From an uncultured Elusimicrobiales bacterium (GTDB lineage: Bacteria; Elusimicrobiota; Elusimicrobia; Elusimicrobiales; Elusimicrobiaceae), in contig CAKUDJ010000039.1 in NCBI GenBank assembly GCA_934644855.1, positions 1 through 7,016 on the forward strand: a stretch of 7,016 nt of DNA. The letters run 5' to 3'. Below are positions 1 to 6,339 of the stretch, one piece after another. Positions within the stretch are counted from its first letter, which is position 1. Every line of letters starts with the position of its first letter. The notes below the pieces were generated by a model, which was given only the letters and a program-made list of their open reading frames with translations, had not been told where the DNA came from and did not search any database. The position numbers and the translations under genes were made by a program.

Positions 1-1
1 G

Positions 2-544
2 AGAAATACCGGCCGGGCGCCCCAGGTGACGGATGCTGCCGTTGCGCGCGTGGCCAAAGCTTGCCGCAGCGTTGAGGAAGAACTGATAGTTTTAACCCAG
101 GGGGACGGGAAAAATGCCTTGTGGGCGGTGCGCGTTTTGTTGCAGGCGGGGATTAACCCGGGCGGGTGGTTCTCGTTGGAAATGGCCAAAAAAGCCTTTA
201 TGGCCGGCAATTATGAGGCCATGCAGGCACACTTGAATAAAGCCTACGCCCTAAAAGGAAAGAACGATTATTTACAAAAAGCCCAACTGATTTCTTTATT
301 GGGCAGAGAAATGGAAAGTTTGTCCCAAATTACGCAAGGCCGCATTGCGCCCGAAGATACCCCCGCACTCAAAAGATTGGCCGAGCGCTCCCAAGTGGCG
401 GCTATGGTCTTTTTGGGGTACAGCATTTCTTTTGACTTCTTGGAGATTGGGGACGCGTTTGCCAAGTGGAAAGGCTGCCGGGCTTTTATGCGCGGTGTAA
501 ACGCGGCGGACTTCCCGGATATGCAAAACGATTTTTGCAAATAA
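2..544 (+). CDS. C-terminal part of an unrecognised protein, TPR-like helices (5' end outside window)
   Basis: I do not recognise this gene. The reading frame is open from the first complete codon at base 2 to the TAA at 542-544, giving 180 visible residues. A GTG at 26 could be a start, but no Shine-Dalgarno precedes it and the frame continues upstream, so a truncated 5' end is more likely. The visible protein looks soluble and mostly helical, with no clear membrane segment. Around FSLEMAKKAFMAGNYEAMQAH, continuing into LNKAYAL, the spacing of A, G-N-Y and A-L residues resembles a tetratricopeptide repeat, which would imply a protein-interaction role. This is weak, because only one repeat-like unit stands out. 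The C-terminus contains two late cysteines (in WKGCRAF and NDFCK). A stem-loop terminator follows 12 bases after the stop, so this gene ends its own transcription unit. Confidence 0.6.
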   Translation, partial: RNTGRAPQVTDAAVARVAKACRSVEEELIVLTQGDGKNALWAVRVLLQAGINPGGWFSLEMAKKAFMAGNYEAMQAHLNKAYALKGKNDYLQKAQLISLLGREMESLSQITQGRIAPEDTPALKRLAERSQVAAMVFLGYSISFDFLEIGDAFAKWKGCRAFMRGVNAADFPDMQNDFCK

Positions 545-556
545 ACCTAATTTCAT

Positions 557-596
557 TTTAAGGGGATAAATGCCCGTCGTGCATCCCCTTAAATTT
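557..596 (+). terminator. Stem-loop terminator after the first gene
   Basis: Bases 557-567 (TTTAAGGGGAT) pair perfectly with 583-593 (ATCCCCTTAAA), an 11-bp stem with a 15-base loop. A further G-C and C-G pair (572-573 with 581-582) is possible inside the loop. The right arm is followed by TTT only, so the U-run is short and termination may be partial. The arms are symmetrical, so the hairpin could act in either direction. It lies between the end of the upstream gene and the smpB promoter and separates the two units. Confidence 0.6.
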
Positions 597-604
597 GCTA
601 TGAT
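596..604 (+). promoter_or_regulatory. Extended -10 promoter of smpB
   Basis: TG at 596-597, one base, then TATGAT at 599-604 is a textbook extended -10 box (five of six matches to TATAAT). No good -35 hexamer is visible at the right distance (about 576-581 reads GTCGTG), which an extended -10 can compensate for. The expected transcription start, about 7 bases after the box, falls at or within a base of the smpB ATG at 611. Confidence 0.6.
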
Positions 605-610
605 ATATCC

Positions 611-1081
611 ATGCCGAAGAAAGATTCCGTTTTAGTCGTGTGCACAAACCGCAAGGCGTACCACGAATTTTTTATAGAAGATACCCTGGAAGCCGGGCTT
701 GAACTGCTGGGCGCGGAAGTAAAATCTATCCGCCAAAAGGAGCTCAGCCTGGAGGGGGCATTTGTGCGCATAGAAAACGGCCAGGCGTATGTATATAATA
801 TGCACGTTAAGCCGTATAAATTTAATTCTTTGACGGAACTGGATGCCACGCGCCCGCGGCGGCTGTTGTTAAATAAAAAAGAAATCCGCAAATTAGCCGC
901 TAAGGCGGATATAAAAGGGTATGCGTTGGTACCGGTGGAGGTGTATTTCAAAAAAGGTTGGGCCAAAATACAGTTGGCCGTGGCCAAAGGCAAACACCTG
1001 TTTGATAAACGCGAAGCCCTTAAAAAGCGGGATTTGAACCGGGAAATGGAAAAAGGGTTCAAAAATAAAATCCGTTTTTAA
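611..1081 (+). CDS. smpB: SsrA-binding protein SmpB
   Basis: SmpB binds tmRNA and carries it to stalled ribosomes, where trans-translation tags the unfinished peptide and frees the ribosome. The 156-residue product has the usual length and the family's landmarks in order: NRKAYHEFFIEDTLEAGLEL near the N-terminus, GAEVKSIRQ, then a region ending in YNMHVKPYKF. In the second half LLLNKKEIRKL, a G-YALVPVEVYFK strand and AKGKHLFDKREALKKRD follow. The C-terminal tail (REMEKGFKNKIRF) is basic, as expected for the part that reaches into the ribosome's decoding and mRNA channel. The ATG at 611 is chosen because homology begins right after it. It has no Shine-Dalgarno upstream, and the promoter -10 box ends at 604, so the mRNA is probably leaderless. 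The gene is single, with its own promoter and a terminator after it. Identification is secure from the motifs. Confidence 0.97.
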   Translation: MPKKDSVLVVCTNRKAYHEFFIEDTLEAGLELLGAEVKSIRQKELSLEGAFVRIENGQAYVYNMHVKPYKFNSLTELDATRPRRLLLNKKEIRKLAAKADIKGYALVPVEVYFKKGWAKIQLAVAKGKHLFDKREALKKRDLNREMEKGFKNKIRF

Positions 1082-1097
1082 GGTTTTTGGGCAGTAT

Positions 1098-1121
1098 AAA
1101 ACAGCCCGGCAGGGGCTTTTT
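1098..1121 (+). terminator. Intrinsic terminator after smpB
   Basis: AGCCC (1103-1107) pairs with GGGCT (1113-1117) around a GGCAG loop, and is followed directly by a run of Ts to 1121. The four As at 1098-1101 can extend the stem with the Ts if C1102 bulges out. It lies 16 bases after the smpB stop and about 20 bases before the next promoter. The GC stem is short (5 bp), so it may be only moderately efficient. Confidence 0.7.
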
Positions 1122-1140
1122 GGGTCCGCTAAAAATATAG

Positions 1141-1169
1141 TGGAAACAATTTGAAAAATATTCTATAAT
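1141..1169 (+). promoter_or_regulatory. Sigma-70-type promoter for tRNA-Leu (and probably ftsQ)
   Basis: A perfect TATAAT lies at 1164-1169. A TGGAAA at 1141-1146 matches four of six positions of TTGACA with the ideal 17-base spacing. Transcription would start near 1176, leaving a 5' leader of about 6 bases before the mature tRNA at 1182. The surroundings are A/T-rich. A TTGAAA at 1151-1156 looks closer to a -35 box but is only 7 bases from the TATAAT, so I do not use it. Confidence 0.7.
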
Positions 1170-1181
1170 ATATCTTGTGAT

Positions 1182-1264
1182 GGGCGGGTGGCGGAATGGC
1201 AGACGCGCACGGCTCAGGACCGTGTGGACGAAAGTCCTTAAGGGTTCAACTCCCTTTCCGCCCA
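1182..1264 (+). tRNA. tRNA-Leu (anticodon CAG)
   Basis: The cloverleaf folds fully. The acceptor stem is GGGCGGG (1182-1188) with TCCGCCC (1257-1263), including one G-U pair. The D stem is GCG (1191-1193) with CGC (1204-1206). The anticodon stem is CACGG (1208-1212) with CCGTG (1220-1224) and a seven-base loop CTCAGGA, giving anticodon CAG at 1215-1217, which reads CUG leucine codons. The long variable arm contains GGAC-GAAA-GTCC (1226-1237), the class II hallmark of Leu tRNAs. The T stem is AAGGG (1240-1244) with CCCTT (1252-1256) around TTCAACT. The discriminator base is A1264, as usual for leucine. The 3' CCA is not encoded (the next bases are TTTT) and must be added by CCA-adding enzyme. 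ftsQ begins 22 bases downstream with no terminator hairpin between, so the two are probably co-transcribed. Confidence 0.97.
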
Positions 1265-1286
1265 TTTTCTTTTTGGTTTTAAGCAC

Positions 1287-2093
1287 ATGAAAAAGTTTGA
1301 TTCTTACAGGCCGTCATCTTTTGTAGTTAAAAGAGCTCCCCGGCGGCGCAAAAAAAGCTTAAAGCCGTTTTTTTTCCTGTTGTTTATTCTGTTTTTTTTA
1401 GTGGCGGCGTTCGTGGGCCTGAGTAAAGGCTACGCGGTTTATTCGTCGGCTAAAATAAGCCAATGGCGCCCCCAAAAAGCGGTTGTTTCCGGCTTGGACG
1501 GCAATATGCAAAAAGAATTGTTGGCTTTGGGCACGGCTGCCGTGGGCAAACCGTTTACGCTGGCCCAAGCGGCGCAGCTGCGCGCGCAAATTGCACAAAA
1601 ATATCCCATGCTGCGCGAAGTGGACGTAAGCCGGGGGTTGTTATCCGGCACCTTAAAAATCTCGGCCGAACGCCGCACCCCGGTTGCCAAATTTGTCTTG
1701 CCGGATAATTCCGTGCGTTATATTGATAGTGACAGTACCGTTTATGCGGATACGAACCCCGTGTTGCTTACGCCGGTGCCGTTTGTGGAACTGGAAGGCC
1801 GCGTGCCCGCCAAATTAACGGATGAATTTGTCGGCCTGGTACAAAGCACCTTAAAGTTGGAAAAAGAACTGTCTTTTGCTTTTTTGCGTTTTAATTTAGA
1901 GCGTGACGAAGTGGCTATGCATATGCCGGACGGTACCGTGATAGACTTCGGTCCTGCTAAAAACCTGCGTGCCAAGGCGCGCCGGGCGGCGCAGATTATC
2001 AGTTGGTGCCGCCGGAACGAAAAAGGACCGCAGAAAATGGACTTCCGTTTTTTTGAAAACGGACAAGTTTTTTTAACACAGGTGGGCAAATAA
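1287..2093 (+). CDS. ftsQ: Cell division protein FtsQ
   Basis: FtsQ (DivIB family) is a single-pass membrane protein that links cytoplasmic FtsZ/FtsA to the periplasmic FtsB-FtsL and FtsW-FtsI machinery. The 268-residue product has the family layout: a basic cytoplasmic tail of about 27 residues (RAPRRRKKSLKP), one membrane helix at about 28-45 (FFFLLFILFFLVAAFVGL), then a periplasmic POTRA domain at about 60-135 ending in ISAERRTPVAKF. The beta domain follows, with RYIDSDSTVYAD, a diverged form of the usual ID-x-x-G motif. Sequence conservation in FtsQ is low generally, so the call rests on architecture, the ERR-PVA motif and the position directly before ftsA-ftsZ. The ATG at 1287 has no recognisable Shine-Dalgarno. 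It lies 22 bases after tRNA-Leu, and no better downstream start exists before the membrane helix. A gap of 30 bases separates it from the ftsA ATG. Confidence 0.9.
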   Translation: MKKFDSYRPSSFVVKRAPRRRKKSLKPFFFLLFILFFLVAAFVGLSKGYAVYSSAKISQWRPQKAVVSGLDGNMQKELLALGTAAVGKPFTLAQAAQLRAQIAQKYPMLREVDVSRGLLSGTLKISAERRTPVAKFVLPDNSVRYIDSDSTVYADTNPVLLTPVPFVELEGRVPAKLTDEFVGLVQSTLKLEKELSFAFLRFNLERDEVAMHMPDGTVIDFGPAKNLRAKARRAAQIISWCRRNEKGPQKMDFRFFENGQVFLTQVGK

Positions 2094-2103
2094 GTTTTAT
2101 AAT
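2073..2103 (+). promoter_or_regulatory. Candidate promoter for ftsA-ftsZ
   Basis: A perfect TATAAT at 2098-2103 lies just after the ftsQ stop. TTAACA at 2073-2078 matches five of six bases of TTGACA but with 19-base spacing, longer than ideal. Transcription would start near 2110, at the edge of the ftsA Shine-Dalgarno, giving a very short leader. This would let ftsA-ftsZ be made independently of the tRNA-ftsQ promoter. A/T-rich gaps produce TATAAT by chance, so this is a moderate call. Confidence 0.45.
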
Positions 2104-2109
2104 GGATTT

Positions 2110-2115
2110 AGGTGG
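2110..2115 (+). promoter_or_regulatory. Shine-Dalgarno that fixes the ftsA start
   Basis: AGGTGG lies 8 bases before the ATG at 2124. An in-frame GTG at 2112 falls inside this site and would add four residues (MGLF), so it is unlikely to be the start. Confidence 0.7.
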
Positions 2116-2123
2116 GTTTATTT

Positions 2124-3374
2124 ATGGCTAAAACAAATATTATTGCAGGTTTGGATGTCGGCAGCGGTAAATTAACGTGTATCGCCGCCGCACAAGATTA
2201 TGATACCGGCACTTTACAAGTGTTGGCGGGGCGCAGCGTGCCTTGCCGCGGGTTGGAAGGCGGCGTAGTAAAGGACATTCGCGAAACGTCTGCCGCGGTC
2301 CAACACGTTTTGGGCGGTGTGGAACGGGAGCTGAACGAAAATATTTCCACATTAATTGTGGGGTTGCGCGGCTCTCATTTAAGCTCTTATACCAGCCACG
2401 GAACGTACAATATTTCCCGCATGGATAAAGAAATTACCCAAGCGGATATTAACCTGGCTATTGAAAACGCCAAGGCCATTTCTATTGATTCCGACAAAGA
2501 AATTATCAATACCATTCCGCAAGGTTTTTTTATTGATAAGCAAAAAGGCATTTCCAACCCGGAAGGCATGGAAGGCTCTTTATTGGAAGTAGATGTCCAC
2601 ATTACTACCGCCGCTTCCACCCATTTGAACAATTTAGCCAAAGCGATTCAACGCCCGGGATACCGTATTGATAATATGGTTTACGGCCTGGTTCCGTTGG
2701 GCAACGCCGTGCTGACGCAGGAAGAAAAAGAAATGGGTGTAATGTTAGTGGATTTGGGCGGGGAAACCATGTCCGTCGGGATTTATTTGGACGGGATGCT
2801 CCGCTTTTCGCGCGATATTCCGTACGGGTGTGATTTAATCACGCGGGACCTTTCCTGCGGCTTGCGCACCAGCCGCCAAAACGCGCAGGAAATTAAAGAA
2901 AAATATGGCGTCTGTGAGCCGACTTCCCTGGACCAGGACGGAGAAATCCCCGTGCCTTCTTTGGACGGCCGCACGGTGCATAACATTAAAAAGAGTTTTA
3001 TTTTGGATATTATCCAACCGCGTATGGAAGAACTGTTGGAATACGTCCGCCGCAGCGTGGAGCAATCCGGCTATAAAGATTATCCGCTTTTGGGCGTGCT
3101 GACCGGCGGCGGCAGCCAATTAACGGGCGTGACCGGCCATTGTTTGAATATTTTGGGCTTAAAAGAAGTGCGCCTGGGCGGTGTGCAGCGTGATTTACTG
3201 ACCGCTAACGAAGAATTTTTTGACCCCAAATACAGTACCGCCATGGCGCTGGCCTTGTACGCCTGCCAGGAAAACGGCTACGAGGATTTCCCGCGGGAAG
3301 GGTACGAAAATAATGCTTCCTTGTTCGGCAAAATCGGCAAGGTATTCAAAAACTTCAACCTGTTCGGCGGTTGA
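2124..3374 (+). CDS. ftsA: Cell division protein FtsA
   Basis: FtsA is an actin-like ATPase that anchors FtsZ filaments to the inner membrane and recruits later division proteins. The 416-residue product has the actin-fold signatures: phosphate-1 loop GLDVGSGK (residues 9-16), the FtsA-specific 1C domain roughly between residues 84 and 165, phosphate-2 motif VDLGGETMSVGIY from about residue 209, and the adenosine motif LTGGGSQL from about residue 326. The C-terminus, SLFGKIGKVFKNFNLFGG, is a short amphipathic basic stretch that fits the membrane-targeting helix. It follows a linker of about 20 residues rich in acidic and polar residues (CQENGYEDFPREGYENNA). The ATG at 2124 is preferred over GTG at 2112 because AGGTGG precedes it at 8 bases and homology begins at KTNIIAGLD. 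The stop overlaps the ftsZ Shine-Dalgarno, indicating coupled translation. Length and motifs are normal for the family. Confidence 0.97.
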   Translation: MAKTNIIAGLDVGSGKLTCIAAAQDYDTGTLQVLAGRSVPCRGLEGGVVKDIRETSAAVQHVLGGVERELNENISTLIVGLRGSHLSSYTSHGTYNISRMDKEITQADINLAIENAKAISIDSDKEIINTIPQGFFIDKQKGISNPEGMEGSLLEVDVHITTAASTHLNNLAKAIQRPGYRIDNMVYGLVPLGNAVLTQEEKEMGVMLVDLGGETMSVGIYLDGMLRFSRDIPYGCDLITRDLSCGLRTSRQNAQEIKEKYGVCEPTSLDQDGEIPVPSLDGRTVHNIKKSFILDIIQPRMEELLEYVRRSVEQSGYKDYPLLGVLTGGGSQLTGVTGHCLNILGLKEVRLGGVQRDLLTANEEFFDPKYSTAMALALYACQENGYEDFPREGYENNASLFGKIGKVFKNFNLFGG

Positions 3375-3379
3375 GGAGG
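3374..3379 (+). promoter_or_regulatory. Shine-Dalgarno of ftsZ overlapping the ftsA stop
   Basis: AGGAGG at 3374-3379 shares its first base with the ftsA TGA (3372-3374) and lies 9 bases before the ATG at 3389. It decides the ftsZ start: an in-frame TTG at 3371 lies upstream of the site and would add six residues (MRRRLS) not expected in FtsZ. Confidence 0.85.
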
Positions 3380-3388
3380 CGTTTGAGT

Positions 3389-4546
3389 ATGAGCGATTTA
3401 TTTCAACCGGCCAATTCGTTTGAAACCAAAAAGGCCAAAATTAAAGTAATCGGCGTGGGCGGCGGTGGCGGCAACGCCATTAACCACATGGTGGAAAGCG
3501 AGCTGAAAGACGTGGATTTTATTGCCGTCAATACAGACGCGCAGGACTTGCGCCGCAACAAAGCCCCGTACCTGGTGCAGGTGGGGGAAAAAATCACCAA
3601 AGGCTTGGGCGTAGGCGGAGAGCCGGAGCGCGGGCGTTTGGCGGCGGAAGAATCGGCCGAGAAATTAAAATTAATTATCGGCCAATGTGATTTGTTGTTT
3701 ATTACCGCCGGTATGGGCGGCGGCACCGGGACGGGTGTGGCGCCCTATTTGGCTAAACTGGCCAAAGAAACTTATGGTGATGATATGTTGGTGGTGGGGG
3801 TCGTCACCCGGCCGTTTAATTTTGAAGGCTACGTGCGTGAAAAACACGCCGACGAAGGCATTAAAGAAATGCAAAAGTATGTAGACTCCATGATTATCGT
3901 GCCGAACGAAAAACTGTTTTCCATTATAGACCCCAAAACCTCTTCGCGCGAAGCGTTCCAAATGGTAGATGAAGTCTTGCTCCAGGCGGTCAAGGGGATT
4001 GCGGAAGTCATCACCCAACCCGGCGAAGTGAATATTGACTTTAATGACGTGCGCAAAATTATGAGCAATTCCCAAAAAGCGCTGATTGGGGTGGGGGAAT
4101 CCGGCGGGCCGGGGCGGCATTTGCGCGCCATGCAAAAAGCTATTTCCTCCCCGCTGTTGGAAAACGCAGATATTCACGGTGCCAAAGGGTTTATTGTGCA
4201 CTTTTTGGCGGCGGATTTAACCATGATTGAAGTGGGCGAAGCCATGAACTTAATCCGCCAATATGCCAGCAACGATTCTTTAATTATGTACGGGCATTCT
4301 TTTGACGCTTCCCTGGGGGACCGCTTCCAAGTGACGGTGATTGCCACCGGGTTCAGCGCCGAAAAAGCCAATTTATATACCACACGCCGCACGATAGCTT
4401 CCCTGGAGCGTTCGGGCTTAGGCAGTACCGGCGTGCGGGATACAATGCCGCAACCCGTCTTGGATGGGTTAGACGCCCCCAAGGCCACACCGCAGGATGA
4501 TATGCTTATTCCGGCTTTTATGCGCCGGAAAAAAGGCCGGTTATAA
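3389..4546 (+). CDS. ftsZ: Cell division GTPase FtsZ
   Basis: FtsZ is the tubulin-like GTPase that polymerises into the Z ring at midcell. The 385-residue product begins with a short extension, then the glycine-rich loop GVGGGGGNA (residues 22-30). The tubulin signature GMGGGTGTG is at residues 108-116. The T7 synergy loop NIDFND is at residues 215-220, with Asp217 and Asp220 in the place of the acidic residues that complete GTP hydrolysis in the neighbouring subunit. The core ends near VTVIATGF (about 315-322). A short linker of about 45 residues leads to the conserved C-terminal peptide DDMLIPAFMRRKKGRL (370-385), the binding site for FtsA and other partners. Its match to the D-x-x-IPAF-RR pattern agrees with the adjacent ftsA. 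It starts 14 bases after the ftsA stop. A hairpin spans its own stop codon and the pilT ribosome-binding site. Confidence 0.98.
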   Translation: MSDLFQPANSFETKKAKIKVIGVGGGGGNAINHMVESELKDVDFIAVNTDAQDLRRNKAPYLVQVGEKITKGLGVGGEPERGRLAAEESAEKLKLIIGQCDLLFITAGMGGGTGTGVAPYLAKLAKETYGDDMLVVGVVTRPFNFEGYVREKHADEGIKEMQKYVDSMIIVPNEKLFSIIDPKTSSREAFQMVDEVLLQAVKGIAEVITQPGEVNIDFNDVRKIMSNSQKALIGVGESGGPGRHLRAMQKAISSPLLENADIHGAKGFIVHFLAADLTMIEVGEAMNLIRQYASNDSLIMYGHSFDASLGDRFQVTVIATGFSAEKANLYTTRRTIASLERSGLGSTGVRDTMPQPVLDGLDAPKATPQDDMLIPAFMRRKKGRL

Positions 4547-4552
4547 AACCGG
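4537..4552 (+). repeat. Small inverted repeat across the ftsZ stop and the pilT ribosome-binding site
   Basis: CCGGTT (4537-4542) and AACCGG (4547-4552) form a perfect 6-bp stem with loop ATAA. The loop holds the ftsZ TAA (4544-4546), and the right arm covers the first two Gs of the pilT Shine-Dalgarno GGAGG (4551-4555). There is no T-run, so it is not a terminator. A ribosome finishing ftsZ would melt it, which could couple pilT translation to ftsZ. Confidence 0.5.
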
Positions 4553-4566
4553 AGGGAGATTAAAAT

Positions 4567-5658
4567 ATGGCAGTAGGATTGCAAAGTTTGCTTAGAACCG
4601 TAGTAGATAACCGTGCCAGCGGCTTGCATATACGCGGCAATTCCAATACGTTTGTGCGTTTGCACGGCCAAATTAAACCCATTGATGACAGCTTTATCCC
4701 CAACGAGGAAGCCAAAAAAATGGCTTATGCCTGCATGGGGGACCGCGAGCGCAAAATTTTTGAGCAGTATAGCTCGGTGGACTTTTCGTTAGATGCCAAA
4801 TCTTACGGGCGCTTCCGTTTTAACGTATTCCGCCAAATGGGCAAAATTTGTATGGCCATCCGCCATATTCCGCTTAAAATCCCTACCTTTGAAGAATTCC
4901 ACCTGCCGGGCGAAGTGCTTAAAAAAATTGCCGATAACCGCCGCGGTTTGATTTTGGTGACGGGGATGACGGGTTCCGGCAAAACTTCCACGTTGGCGGC
5001 CATGGTGGACCACATCAACCAAACCCGCTCCGGGCATATTTTAACGATTGAAGACCCCGTGGAATTTATCCATACCGAAAACCGCTGCATCATCAGCCAG
5101 TTGGAATTAGGGATTGATACGCCTTCTTATACCGGCGCGCTGCGCGCCGCCATGCGCCAAGACCCGGATGTCATTTTGATTGGGGAATTGCGTGACGGCG
5201 AAGTAATGAAAGCCGCTATTGCCGCGGCGGAAACCGGCCAGTTGGTGTTGGGTACCATGCACACGGTCAATGTGACGCTAACGCTTTCCCGCCTGACGGA
5301 CGCTTTCCCGGTGGAGCAACACGCCCAGGTGCGGTTGCAACTTTCGGAACTTATCCGCGGGATTATCTGCCAACGCTTGTTGCCCACCATTAAACCGGGT
5401 ATGCGCCCGGCGTTGGAAATTATGGTTTCCACGCCGCAAATCCGCAAATTAATTTTGGAAAATAAACCCAGCGACATCCAAAAACAGATGCAAAACGGTG
5501 CGTTTTACGGAATGCAAACCTTTGACCAAGCGTTGGCTAAGCTGTATCAGGAAGGATATATTGATATGGAAACGGCCACCTCGGCGGCCACGTCGCCGGA
5601 CGCCATTATGTTGGCTATCCGCGGGGTGACGGACAGCTTGTCCGTGGCGGGGGAATAA
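4567..5658 (+). CDS. pilT: PilT-family type IV pilus retraction ATPase
   Basis: PilT is a cytoplasmic hexameric ATPase that powers pilin depolymerisation, giving twitching motility. The 363-residue product has the usual length and order: an N-terminal PAS-like domain with A-SGLHIRGN and RLHGQIKPID, then the RecA-like domain. Walker A is GMTGSGKT (133-140), the Asp box is LTIEDPVEF (159-167), Walker B is in DPDVILIGELRD (199-210), and the His box is GTMHT (229-233). The later segment RPALEIMVSTPQIRKLI followed by GMQTFDQALAKLYQEGYI is typical of PilT and not of the assembly ATPase PilB. Two departures are visible: Walker A has M where P is usual, and the segment after the His box reads VNVTLTLSRLTDAFP in place of the common N-S-A-type sequence. 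PilU is an alternative assignment. The Shine-Dalgarno GGAGGGAG (4551-4558) precedes the ATG. The stop abuts the cmk ATG, so it is in an operon with cmk and plsC. Confidence 0.9.
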   Translation: MAVGLQSLLRTVVDNRASGLHIRGNSNTFVRLHGQIKPIDDSFIPNEEAKKMAYACMGDRERKIFEQYSSVDFSLDAKSYGRFRFNVFRQMGKICMAIRHIPLKIPTFEEFHLPGEVLKKIADNRRGLILVTGMTGSGKTSTLAAMVDHINQTRSGHILTIEDPVEFIHTENRCIISQLELGIDTPSYTGALRAAMRQDPDVILIGELRDGEVMKAAIAAAETGQLVLGTMHTVNVTLTLSRLTDAFPVEQHAQVRLQLSELIRGIICQRLLPTIKPGMRPALEIMVSTPQIRKLILENKPSDIQKQMQNGAFYGMQTFDQALAKLYQEGYIDMETATSAATSPDAIMLAIRGVTDSLSVAGE

Positions 5659-6339
5659 ATGCGTAAAAACGGATTATTAATTGCCATAGACGGTACCGCC
5701 GGCACGGGGAAGTCCTCCGTCGGCCTGGCGGTAGCCGCCAAGTTGGGCTACGGCTTTTTAAGCACCGGGGAAATGTACCGGGCATTGGCTTATAAAGTGT
5801 TTGAACAAAAACTGGACCCCGCAGACCATGATGCCGTTTTAGGCTTGGCGCAAAAATTAACTTTTACATTTGAGCGCCAGGATAACGGTGCCTTAAAAAT
5901 GTTTGTAGACGGTGAATTTTTGGGCGCTAAACTCCATTTGGAAGAAGTGGGCTCTGTGGCCAGCAAAGTTTCTACCAACAAAGAGGCCCGCGCCGTGCTG
6001 ACGGATAAAATGCGCCAAGTGGGCATAAACGGCGGCGTGGTGATGGAAGGGCGCGACGTGGGAACGGTGGTGTTCCCGGATGCGGAACTGAAATTTTATT
6101 TGGACGCATCCGCCGAAGAACGCGCCAATCGCCGCGTAAAACAGTTGGAAGAAAACGGACAAAAGGCCGACTATAACGCCATTTTGTCTATGATAAAAGA
6201 ACGCGATTACCGCGACAGCCACCGGGCCGTAGCGCCCTTAAAACCGGCCGGAGATGCCATGGTGGTGGATACTTCTAACCTGAATATGAACCGGGTTATA
6301 GAAACTGTTATGGAGAAGATTTCCCAGTATGCTGCTTAA
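5659..6339 (+). CDS. cmk: Cytidylate kinase
   Basis: Cmk phosphorylates CMP and dCMP with ATP, recycling cytidine nucleotides for nucleic acid and phospholipid synthesis. The 226-residue product has the bacterial Cmk layout: P-loop IAIDGTAGTGKSS (residues 8-20; the family usually has GPAGSGKST), the nucleotide-binding STGEMYRAL (35-43; usually DTGAMYRA), the MEGRDVGTVVFPDA motif from residue 129, and a lid region with ERANRRVKQL. RDYRDSHRAVAPLKPAGDA near the C-terminus is the conserved CMP-contacting stretch. The start ATG at 5659 directly follows the pilT TAA with no gap. A purine-rich GGGGGA at 5648-5653, inside pilT, serves as ribosome-binding site, so translation is coupled. The last 11 bases overlap plsC. 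The motif substitutions are conservative and the enzyme should be active. Confidence 0.96.
   Translation: MRKNGLLIAIDGTAGTGKSSVGLAVAAKLGYGFLSTGEMYRALAYKVFEQKLDPADHDAVLGLAQKLTFTFERQDNGALKMFVDGEFLGAKLHLEEVGSVASKVSTNKEARAVLTDKMRQVGINGGVVMEGRDVGTVVFPDAELKFYLDASAEERANRRVKQLEENGQKADYNAILSMIKERDYRDSHRAVAPLKPAGDAMVVDTSNLNMNRVIETVMEKISQYAA

Noticed and set aside
26..544. GTG at 26 as the true start of the first gene
   Set aside because: No Shine-Dalgarno is visible before it and the frame is open to the window edge, so an internal valine codon in a truncated gene is more likely.
598..1062. Long minus-strand reading frame (154 codons) opposite smpB
   Set aside because: It is the antisense shadow of a clearly identified gene, has no recognisable protein motif and no promoter or ribosome-binding site of its own.
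1084..1124. Direct repeat TTTTTGGG at 1084-1091 and 1117-1124
   Set aside because: It is only 8 bases and T-rich, and the second copy is part of the smpB terminator U-run. Chance is the simplest explanation.
3671..4201. Minus-strand reading frame of 176 codons inside ftsZ
   Set aside because: It lies wholly within the conserved ftsZ coding region. Its length is explained by the codon usage of the sense strand, and the translated sequence has no family features.
4174..4671. Minus-strand frame of 165 codons spanning the ftsZ-pilT junction
   Set aside because: It is antisense to two secure genes and crosses their ribosome-binding region. No start signal or motif supports it.
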